This document shows, in pieces, positions 1 to 6,242 of a DNA stretch of 6,242 bases (the stretch's first letter is position 1; every line of letters begins with the position of its first letter). Position numbers and translations under genes: made by a program. The stretch comes from an uncultured Eubacteriales bacterium. GTDB lineage: Bacteria; Bacillota; Clostridia; Oscillospirales; CAG-272. Under the pieces are notes generated by a model. That model saw only the letters and a list, made by a program, of their open reading frames with translations. It did not search any database and was not told the DNA's origin. The stretch lies in contig CAKSPL010000079.1 in the NCBI GenBank assembly GCA_934481325.1, positions 1 to 6,242 on the forward strand. The letters are read 5' to 3'.

Positions 1-1361
1 GGCACCTGTGGCTTTCCTATCCGGGGGTCAATTCCGCGGGGAGAGAATGCAGACCCTCCATTGCGGTTCATCGCGTGCGCACCCTATTCCCCGCCCTGCG
101 GGAAGACCTTTTTGAGGCGGGAAGCCCGCTTGACCGGATGTATTCCCTGAATGCGGCACAGGAGCATTTTGCCGAATGCTCCCCCGCGGAGCAGAAAATT
201 CTGAAAGAGCTTTTGCGGGAAAAACTGCCGGACAGCCCCATCCTTTCGGACATTCCCGTAACCGATGACAAGGCAAACATCCCCCCCGCCCTCGCAGACG
301 CGGTATTCTCCCACCGGGAGATCAGCCCCTCGGCATTGGAAAAATACGCCGGTTGCCGCTTTGCCTATTTCTGCTCCGGGATTCTGAAATTGCGCGAGGA
401 ACCGAGCGACACCTTTTCCGGGCGCGAGGTCGGTATCTTTATTCACTTTGTGCTGGAAAAAGCAATAGAAAAAATGCGGGAGGCAGGAGGTGCCGGCAAC
501 ATTTCGGAACCGGAAACCGATGCCCTGATTACACGGATTTCCGATGAATATCTGGAAAAGCTCACCGGGGCGATCGGGGAGCTGACCCCGCGGAAAAAGG
601 CACTGTTCGCGCGCCTGACGCTGGTGGCGGGAATCGTGGCACGGGGGCTGTTTGCCGAATTTGCGGACAGTCTTTTCACGCCCGCGTTTACCGAGCTGAA
701 TCTGAATGCCGACGGCAAAACACCAGTACTGACGCTCTCCGGCGGAAGAACCGTCCCGCTGACGGGCAAAGCCGACCGCGTGGATTTCTGGGTCAGCGAG
801 GACAAAAAAGCATATTTCCGCGTGGTGGACTATAAAACGACCGAACACAAATTCAAGCCCGAAGCCGTAAAGGACGGTGTGTCTATTCAGATGCCGCTGT
901 ACCTGATGGCACTTTGCAAAAGTGCGCACCCAACGCTTTGTGAAAAGCTGGGACTGCCCCTTGATACGGTGTTTTATCCTGCCGGGATCACCTATGTGAC
1001 CGTAGGAGGAAAAACCGACACGACCGACTCCGAGGTCCCGCGCGAGGCCGCGCTGAAAACGGCTGTTGAGGGAATCACCCGCCACGGGGTGTTTCTCGCT
1101 GACGAAGCCGTACAACACGCGTTCACGCCTTCCGGAAACGTCCGTATTTTCGGAGCCAAGAAGAAAGCAGAAATCCCGGGGTTGAGTCAGTGTGAGTTTG
1201 ACGCGATGTTTGGCGATCTTTCGCTTGCCGTGGAAAACCTGACCGACAATATGAAAGCGGGACTTGCCGATGCCACCCCACGCGTGTATGCGGGGCAAAA
1301 GCCTTGCGATTTTTGCGCTTTCGGCGCGGTATGCCGCGCCGCACAAAAAAGCAAGCACTGA
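1..1361 (+). CDS. addB: AddB, ATP-dependent helicase/nuclease subunit B, C-terminal part (5' end outside window)
   Basis: The frame is open from the left edge (first full codon at position 3) to the TGA at 1359-1361, giving 452 residues. A GTG at 75 lies in frame, but it is not the start because homologous sequence (LWLSYPG near the edge) continues upstream. AddB proteins are usually about 1,150 residues, so roughly 700 N-terminal residues, including the helicase-like part, are missing. Visible here is the RecB-family nuclease domain: His148 in GIFIHFVLEK, Asp258 in GKADRVDF, and the catalytic Asp276-Tyr-Lys278 (VVDYKTT). Four cysteines fit the AddB 4Fe-4S cluster that pins the nuclease domain: Cys118 (YAGCRFAYF) and, at the C-terminus, Cys435, Cys438 and Cys444 in a C-x2-C-x5-C pattern. 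In the known family, AddB pairs with AddA to resect double-strand breaks, cuts one strand and recognises Chi. The active site and cluster look intact. Residue numbers count from position 3. Confidence 0.95.
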   Translation, partial: HLWLSYPGVNSAGRECRPSIAVHRVRTLFPALREDLFEAGSPLDRMYSLNAAQEHFAECSPAEQKILKELLREKLPDSPILSDIPVTDDKANIPPALADAVFSHREISPSALEKYAGCRFAYFCSGILKLREEPSDTFSGREVGIFIHFVLEKAIEKMREAGGAGNISEPETDALITRISDEYLEKLTGAIGELTPRKKALFARLTLVAGIVARGLFAEFADSLFTPAFTELNLNADGKTPVLTLSGGRTVPLTGKADRVDFWVSEDKKAYFRVVDYKTTEHKFKPEAVKDGVSIQMPLYLMALCKSAHPTLCEKLGLPLDTVFYPAGITYVTVGGKTDTTDSEVPREAALKTAVEGITRHGVFLADEAVQHAFTPSGNVRIFGAKKKAEIPGLSQCEFDAMFGDLSLAVENLTDNMKAGLADATPRVYAGQKPCDFCAFGAVCRAAQKSKH

Positions 1362-1367
1362 AAGGAG
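1362..1367 (+). promoter_or_regulatory. Ribosome binding site of addA
   Basis: AAGGAG lies directly after the addB stop codon and 6 bases before the ATG at 1374. It fixes the addA start and fills half of the 12-base addB-addA gap. There is no room for a promoter or terminator between the two genes, so they are probably co-transcribed. Confidence 0.85.
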
Positions 1368-1373
1368 CGGAAC

Positions 1374-4300
1374 ATGCAATACACTGAAAAACAGCAACAG
1401 GCTTTCGGCACGCGTGACCGCACCCTGCTGGTCTCCGCCGCCGCCGGCTCCGGAAAAACCGCCGTGCTGACCAAACGAATCATCGATTCCCTGTTGGACG
1501 AAAATCACCCCACGGACATCACACGGCTGCTGATTGTGACCTACACCAAAGCCGCCGCGGAGGATATGCGTGCCAAAATCACCAAAAGTCTGAGTGCGGC
1601 ACTTGCCGCACAGCCCGAAAACAAGCACCTTGCGCATCAGCTGATGCTGATCGGCAGTGCGTCGATTTCCACCATTGACTCCTTCTATTTCGACCTGGTA
1701 CGCACACATTTTGAAGCCGCAGGGGTTTCCCCCACGGTACGCATTGCCGACGAAAACGAGCTGAATGCCGAAAAAAAGGACTTTATGAACCGCACCGTGG
1801 ACACGATGTTCCGCGATTTCCCCGATTTTACCGAGGTTTCGGACGCTTTGTGCAATCTGCGTGCGGAAGAAAGCCTGACCGAGCTTCTGCTTAAAATTTA
1901 CGACGAACTTTCTCCCCTGCCTGAATTTTTGGAAGCTTTGACCCGCTCCGCCGACGATCTGGACGCCCACGCGGACACACCGTTACAAAGCGGGATGGGA
2001 GAAGTGTTTCTTGCACAATGCCGCCGTTATGCCGATTACGGAAGAAAAATCACCGCCGATTTTGACCGGCTGATTGAAGCCGAAGAAAAAAAAGACGCTC
2101 TGCTGAAAAAATACGGAGCCGTTCACGCGGAATTGACGGAAAAAGTTGCGCTCCTTGCCGACGGTGTGGAAAAAAAGGACTACAACCTCCTGCGCGGTGC
2201 GCTGATGACAGATTTTTCCCGTTTGGGAGGTTCAAAGGTTGCTTCGGGGGAAGAATTCGAAAATATCATCGCCGCAGAAACGCTTTTGCGCTCTGAACTT
2301 AAGAAGTTCGGCAAGGATTACGGTACCTTTTCGGAGGAGGAAATTGCAAAAAGCGCGGGGCGCACCGCCGCACTCCTGCGGCTGATTTATGAAGCACTTA
2401 CCCGCTACCGAAAGGAGTTTTCCGAATGGAAGGCACAGCGCGAGCTGTGTGAATTCAACGATATTGCACACGCCGCCTATCACTTACTGGTGGGTGCGGA
2501 CGGAAAGCCCACCGAGCTTGCCCGCGCCGTTTCCGCCGAATACGACGCCGTGTATATCGACGAATACCAGGATGTAAACGCCCTGCAGGATGCCACCTTT
2601 GCGGCAATTTCCACCGGGCGGAACCGCTTTATGGTAGGCGACATCAAGCAAAGCATCTACCGTTTCCGCGGGTCGGAGCCGGAGCTGTTTGCGGAATACC
2701 GCAAATCCTTTCCCACATTCGTGCCGGGGGAAGAGGGGGATTGCGGCTCAATCGTAATGTCCGAATGCTTCCGTTGTGACGAGCCGATTATCGACTTTAC
2801 CAACACGGTTTTCCGGTTCCTCTTTTCTCGAAATGCCGAACGCATCGGCTACACGCCCGCGGATGACCTGAATTTTGCCAAGCCGACCGATGCCCGCGCC
2901 CCCGGCTACACCCCCCCGCCCTGTGAGGTCTACTGCATTGAAACGGAAAGCAAAAAGAAAAACGACCCCGATGCACAAGGCGATGAGACCAAGGAACCAT
3001 CCTCGGAGGAAAAAGCCGAAATCCGACTGATCGTACAACGAATCAAACACCTGCTGAACGAAAAAAAGGCAGACGGCACCGATATCGAGCCGCGGGACAT
3101 TGCCGTTCTCTTTCGCAGTAAAAACAACGTGTCGGTTCTGGCAAAGGCATTAATCACAGCCGGGATTCCCGTAAACAACACCTGCAAGAAAAATCTGTTT
3201 GAAACCCCGGAGGTGCTGTGCGTTTACAGTCTGCTTGCCGTAATCGACAACCCGTTGCGGGATATTTCCCTTTCCGCCACGCTCCGTTCCCCGTTTTTCG
3301 GGTTTACGCTGGCGGACCTGATCAATATCCGCAGAAATGCGGATGACTCCTTTTCTCTCTTTGAGGCACTGCGTGCCACGGCGAAAGGCGAAACACCTCT
3401 TGCCGCGAAATGCCGCCTGTTTGAAGAAAAGCTGACGCGCTGGCGCGCGCTTGCCGCAAATCTGCCCGTGGATCGGCTGTTGCGTGAGTTGTATCGCGAT
3501 ATTTCCGTTTTTTCACTGGCAAAGGGCGAAAAAGGGCTTGCCGCCGTGCGGCGCGGCAATCTGGAACAGCTTTACGAATATGCCCGCAGTTTTGAGGCAA
3601 ACGGGTTTCAGGGGCTGTACCGTTTCATCCGCTTCGTGGACGAGCTGATGAAAAAGGATCCGCAAACCGACGAGGTTGCCGCGGCGGGAAATGCGGTCAA
3701 TCTGATGACCATCCATCACTCCAAAGGATTGGAATACCCCGTCTGTATTCTGGCAAATGCGGGAAGCGGGTTCTCCCTGAAAGACACGAAATATTCGTTT
3801 TTGCTCAACGGCAGGCTTGGCTGTGCGATGCTTCTCCCCAATGCCGGTGTCATTTCCCGCGCGAAAACCTTTTGGCGGCAGAGTCTGGCGACGGAGGCGG
3901 CGACGCTTTACCGGGAAGAAGAAATGCGCGTGCTTTACGTAGCAATGACCAGAGCGCGCGAGCGACTGATCGTAACGGGTGCCATATCAAATACGCAGGC
4001 AAATCAAGCCGCGGATTACGCTCGCCCCACCGCCGGAATTTTCGCCTCTGCGGGCAATTCTTACCTTTCGTGGATTCTGACCGCGCTGAAAGCGGGCGAG
4101 TGCGGCAAATATGTTACATTGCACGAACTGAAAGAAAATGAAATCAAGGGAACGGATAATGAAGCAACGGTACCGGTCAAGGATACCGCACCTGCCGCGA
4201 TGGATGCAAACGTCCTGCGGGAACGGTTTTCCTTCCGTTATCCATATGCCCATTTGTCAAAGCTCCCCGCAAAGCTCTCGGTTTCCCGCCTGACCCCACA

Positions 4301-4988
4301 GGTGCTTGACGTGTTTGACACCGACGGTGCGCCGTCCCCCGAGGATCTGCTCCCCGCGGACGCGGAACAGGTTCTGCGCGGATTTGAACGGCCGTTCCTT
4401 GAAAAAACCGAGCGCACCGCCCCCACTGCGGCGGAACGCGGCACCGCCACGCACGAGTTTTTGCAATTCTGTGATCTGTCAAAGGCACGCGAAAACGTGC
4501 CCACGGAGCTGGAACGCCTTATTTCGCAGGGCTTTCTGCCGGAATCCGCACGGGATGCGGTGCGAATGGAGGAATTGCAGGCGTTTTTTGAGAGCGATTT
4601 TTATGAAAGGCTTTCCCGCGCACAAAAGCTATGGCGGGAAACAAGATTCAATATTTTTCTTCCCGCACGGGAATTTACGGGAAATACGGAATTTGCCGCA
4701 GCACTGGGAGAGGAAAAACTGCTGGTGCAGGGCGTGATTGACCTGTTTTTCCTTGATGCCGACGGCAAGCTGGTGCTTTGTGACTACAAGACCGACCGTC
4801 TTTCCCCATATGAGCTGTCACACCCCACAGCGGCGGCAAAAACGCTGTTCGACCGCCACCGGCAACAGCTTTCCTATTACCGAAAAGCAATCGCGCAGAT
4901 AGCGGAACGCGAGCCGGACGAAATTCTGATTTATTCTCTGCCTGCGGGTGCGGCACTTGCCGACCCTTGCGGCAAAACGGAGGTATAA
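1374..4988 (+). CDS. addA: AddA, ATP-dependent helicase/nuclease subunit A, complete
   Basis: This 1,204-residue protein is the motor of the AddAB double-strand-break resection complex: a 3'-5' SF1A (UvrD/RecB-like) DNA helicase with a C-terminal nuclease. Its length is close to the family norm of about 1,200-1,240. Motifs in order: Q-motif region YTEKQQQAF (3-11); Walker A AAAGSGKT (22-29); motif Ia VTYTKAAAEDM (55-65); STIDSF (99-104); Walker B DEYQD (396-400); motif III VGDIKQSIYRFRG (421-433); motif IV region MSECFRC (462-468); motif V TIHHSKGLEYP (779-789); motif VI EEMRVLYVAMTRARERL (849-865). The nuclease domain has His1027 in GTATHEF, Asp1123 in VQGVIDLFF and the catalytic Asp1137-Tyr-Lys1139 (CDYKTD). 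A variable Lys/Glu-rich linker lies at about 522-548. The ATG at 1374 is supported by its Shine-Dalgarno sequence and by the short distance to Walker A. Both activities look intact. The gene sits 12 bases after addB, as in typical addBA operons. Functional call is secure; only the lineage-specific motif variants are unusual. Confidence 0.98.
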   Translation: MQYTEKQQQAFGTRDRTLLVSAAAGSGKTAVLTKRIIDSLLDENHPTDITRLLIVTYTKAAAEDMRAKITKSLSAALAAQPENKHLAHQLMLIGSASISTIDSFYFDLVRTHFEAAGVSPTVRIADENELNAEKKDFMNRTVDTMFRDFPDFTEVSDALCNLRAEESLTELLLKIYDELSPLPEFLEALTRSADDLDAHADTPLQSGMGEVFLAQCRRYADYGRKITADFDRLIEAEEKKDALLKKYGAVHAELTEKVALLADGVEKKDYNLLRGALMTDFSRLGGSKVASGEEFENIIAAETLLRSELKKFGKDYGTFSEEEIAKSAGRTAALLRLIYEALTRYRKEFSEWKAQRELCEFNDIAHAAYHLLVGADGKPTELARAVSAEYDAVYIDEYQDVNALQDATFAAISTGRNRFMVGDIKQSIYRFRGSEPELFAEYRKSFPTFVPGEEGDCGSIVMSECFRCDEPIIDFTNTVFRFLFSRNAERIGYTPADDLNFAKPTDARAPGYTPPPCEVYCIETESKKKNDPDAQGDETKEPSSEEKAEIRLIVQRIKHLLNEKKADGTDIEPRDIAVLFRSKNNVSVLAKALITAGIPVNNTCKKNLFETPEVLCVYSLLAVIDNPLRDISLSATLRSPFFGFTLADLINIRRNADDSFSLFEALRATAKGETPLAAKCRLFEEKLTRWRALAANLPVDRLLRELYRDISVFSLAKGEKGLAAVRRGNLEQLYEYARSFEANGFQGLYRFIRFVDELMKKDPQTDEVAAAGNAVNLMTIHHSKGLEYPVCILANAGSGFSLKDTKYSFLLNGRLGCAMLLPNAGVISRAKTFWRQSLATEAATLYREEEMRVLYVAMTRARERLIVTGAISNTQANQAADYARPTAGIFASAGNSYLSWILTALKAGECGKYVTLHELKENEIKGTDNEATVPVKDTAPAAMDANVLRERFSFRYPYAHLSKLPAKLSVSRLTPQVLDVFDTDGAPSPEDLLPADAEQVLRGFERPFLEKTERTAPTAAERGTATHEFLQFCDLSKARENVPTELERLISQGFLPESARDAVRMEELQAFFESDFYERLSRAQKLWRETRFNIFLPAREFTGNTEFAAALGEEKLLVQGVIDLFFLDADGKLVLCDYKTDRLSPYELSHPTAAAKTLFDRHRQQLSYYRKAIAQIAEREPDEILIYSLPAGAALADPCGKTEV
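4957..4975 (+). repeat. Small inverted repeat at the 3' end of addA
   Basis: TTGCCG (4957-4962) and CGGCAA (4970-4975) are perfect complements separated by 7 bases, so the mRNA could form a 6-bp hairpin just before the Shine-Dalgarno sequence of the next gene. No U-tract follows, so it is not an intrinsic terminator. It lies inside addA codons, and the TTGCCG word (from Leu-Ala CTT-GCC pairs) is common in this gene, so it may be chance. Confidence 0.3.
4979..4983 (+). promoter_or_regulatory. Ribosome binding site of the DUF2130 gene, located inside addA
   Basis: GGAGG overlaps the last sense codons of addA (ACG GAG GTA), 7 bases before the ATG at 4991. Because ribosomes finishing addA cover this site and stop 2 bases before the next ATG, translation of the two genes is probably coupled. 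The site also decides the start of the downstream gene. Confidence 0.85.
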
Positions 4989-4990
4989 TT

Positions 4991-6242
4991 ATGAAAGAAA
5001 TACGATGCCCCAAATGCGGGGAGTATTTTGCCATTGACGAATCGGGCTATGCCGCGATTGCCAAGGAGGTGCGGGATGCGGAATTTCGCGCCGACCTGGA
5101 AGAACGCCTGAAAAGTGCCGAGGATGCGAACCGGAAGAATACCGAGCTGGCACTGAGTGCGGCACGCGCCGAAAAGGACAGAGAAATTGCCGCCCTGCGG
5201 GCGGAAAACGCCAAGCTGACCGAGCGCACCCGTGCGGAAGAAAACGAAAGAAGCCTTGCGGTGGAAAAAGCGCAAAACGACAGCCGGCTGGAAATCGAAC
5301 GCCTGCGTGCCGAGATTGCCGCCGGACAAAACGCGGCGGCACTTGCCGCCAAAACCGCGGAAATGGAGAAAAAAGACGCCGTTCGTGACTGCGAACGGCA
5401 GATTGATGCGCTGAATCACCGCCTTGCGGATGCCGAAAAGGATCGGGAGTTAAGCGAAAAGAGCTTGCGTGAAAGTTATGAGCTGCAATTGCGCACCAAG
5501 GACGAAACCATTCAGTTCTACAAGGATTTCAAAGCGCGGCTCTCCACCAAAATGGTGGGGGAAACGCTGGAACAGCATTGCGAAAACGAGTTCAACCGCC
5601 TGCGGGCAACCGGGTTTCAGGATGCGTATTTTGAAAAAGACAACGACGCACGCACCGGGAGCAAGGGAGATTACATTTACCGCGAACTGACCGCGGACGG
5701 TGCGGAGCTGATTTCCGTTATGTTTGAAATGAAAAACGAGACAGAAACCACCGGGCAAAAGCACAAAAACGAGGACTTTTTCAAGGAGCTGGACAAGGAC
5801 CGGAAAGAAAAAAACTGCGAATACGCCGTACTGGTGACCCTGCTGGAACCCGACAGCGAGCTGTACAACACCGGGATTGTGGACGTTTCGCACCGCTATC
5901 CCAAAATGTACGTCATCCGCCCGCAGTTTTTCATCCCCCTCATCACGCTGTTGCGCAACGCGGCAAAACGGGCGGAGGGCTATCGCACCCAGCTTGCGGA
6001 AGTGCGCGCACAAAATATTGACATTACCCATTTTGAGGACGACATCAACGAGTTCAAAGAGAAATTTGCCCGCAACTTCCGCTTGGCAAGTGAGCGGTTT
6101 CACACCGCGATTGAGGAAATTGACAAATCCATTCAGCACCTGCAAAAAATCAAGGATGCCCTGCTCTCCTCCGAGAATAATCTGCGCCTTGCCAACAGCA
6201 AGGCAGAGGAGCTGACCATCAAAAAGCTGACCGCCAAAAACC
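4991..6242 (+). CDS. DUF2130 family protein, coiled coil plus nuclease-like domain (3' end outside window)
   Basis: The frame stays open from the ATG at 4991 to the right edge, giving 417 residues. Family members are about 420-440 long and end soon after a LTIKKL segment, which is seen here, so probably only a few residues are missing. The N-terminus has one CPKCG knuckle (Cys6, Cys9), half of a zinc ribbon. Residues about 25-180 are a highly charged Glu/Arg/Ala/Lys-rich coiled coil. The globular domain starts near Tyr177 with FKARLSTKMVGETLEQHC. It then shows KGDYIYRE (Asp227), MFEMKNE (Glu246-x-Lys248), FFKELDKDRKEK (263-274) and NTGIVDVSHRYPKMYVIRPQ. C-terminal helices follow. The spaced D...ExK pattern with beta-strand context resembles PD-(D/E)XK nucleases, and the architecture recalls RmuC; both are my inference, as the family has no function I know of. 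No signal peptide or membrane segment is visible, so it should be cytoplasmic. The 2-base gap after addA and the internal Shine-Dalgarno sequence place it in the addBA operon. Confidence 0.92.
   Translation, partial: MKEIRCPKCGEYFAIDESGYAAIAKEVRDAEFRADLEERLKSAEDANRKNTELALSAARAEKDREIAALRAENAKLTERTRAEENERSLAVEKAQNDSRLEIERLRAEIAAGQNAAALAAKTAEMEKKDAVRDCERQIDALNHRLADAEKDRELSEKSLRESYELQLRTKDETIQFYKDFKARLSTKMVGETLEQHCENEFNRLRATGFQDAYFEKDNDARTGSKGDYIYRELTADGAELISVMFEMKNETETTGQKHKNEDFFKELDKDRKEKNCEYAVLVTLLEPDSELYNTGIVDVSHRYPKMYVIRPQFFIPLITLLRNAAKRAEGYRTQLAEVRAQNIDITHFEDDINEFKEKFARNFRLASERFHTAIEEIDKSIQHLQKIKDALLSSENNLRLANSKAEELTIKKLTAKN

Noticed and set aside
75..77. GTG at 75 as the start of a separate 428-residue protein.
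   Set aside because: The frame is open to the left edge, and the residues before this GTG continue AddB-like sequence, so this is an internal valine codon of a truncated addB.
84..1970. A 628-codon open frame on the minus strand opposite addB and the start of addA.
   Set aside because: It lies antisense to two genes with clear conserved motifs, crosses their junction, and its translation (rich in Gly, Phe, Gln and His, with no recognisable domain) looks like a codon-bias shadow. Long antisense open frames are expected in mid- to high-GC coding DNA.
3538..3559. A 7-bp inverted repeat, TTGCCGC/GCGGCAA with an 8-base loop, within addA.
   Set aside because: It lies in the middle of coding sequence with no U-tract. 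The word CTTGCC recurs many times in the window through Leu-Ala codon choice, so chance pairing is likely.
4984..4989. A perfect TATAAT between addA and the DUF2130 gene, as a possible -10 promoter element.
   Set aside because: No -35 element sits at 16-18 bases upstream: the 17-base position reads CGACCC, and the TTG-containing words nearby give spacers of 11 or 21 bases. It also overlaps the addA stop and the Shine-Dalgarno spacer, so an operon read-through arrangement explains the site better.
5450..6145. A 231-codon open frame on the minus strand opposite the DUF2130 gene.
   Set aside because: It is fully antisense to a region matching conserved DUF2130 family motifs. The translation is an unrelated hydrophobic shadow with no recognisable motif.

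Overview
The window is wall-to-wall coding sequence on the + strand. It looks like part of one operon: the 3' two-fifths or so of addB, a complete addA, and an almost complete gene for a DUF2130-family protein that runs off the right edge. The gaps are only 12 bp (addB to addA) and 2 bp (addA to the DUF2130 gene), and both downstream genes have good Shine-Dalgarno sequences. I see no tRNA, rRNA, CRISPR array, insertion sequence or intrinsic terminator, and no gap over 300 bases.

The organism is most likely a Gram-positive anaerobe of the class Clostridia. AddAB is the Firmicutes-type counterpart of RecBCD. The proteins resemble clostridial AddB and AddA and the DUF2130 proteins found in Clostridia and Bacteroides-type gut bacteria. 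G+C is in the mid-50s percent by eye, which would fit an Oscillospirales- or Christensenellales-like lineage better than low-GC Clostridium, but I cannot place it further. Codon style is uniform across the three genes, so nothing suggests recent transfer.

Layout: positions 1-1361 encode the AddB C-terminal part, with the RecB-family nuclease domain and all four cysteines of its iron-sulphur cluster. Positions 1374-4988 encode AddA, with every SF1A helicase motif and a second C-terminal nuclease domain. Positions 4991-6242 encode the DUF2130 protein: an N-terminal CxxC knuckle, a long coiled coil, then a conserved globular domain with a D...ExK pattern that could be a PD-(D/E)XK-type nuclease site.

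AddA and AddB together form a helicase-nuclease that resects double-strand DNA ends until it meets a Chi sequence, then helps load RecA. The most interesting point is that an uncharacterised, possibly nucleolytic coiled-coil protein appears translationally linked to this machine. Its overall plan (coiled coil plus nuclease-like domain) recalls RmuC, which suggests a role in DNA-end or recombination-intermediate processing. That role is inference. The rest of the window is ordinary, well-conserved DNA-repair gene content.
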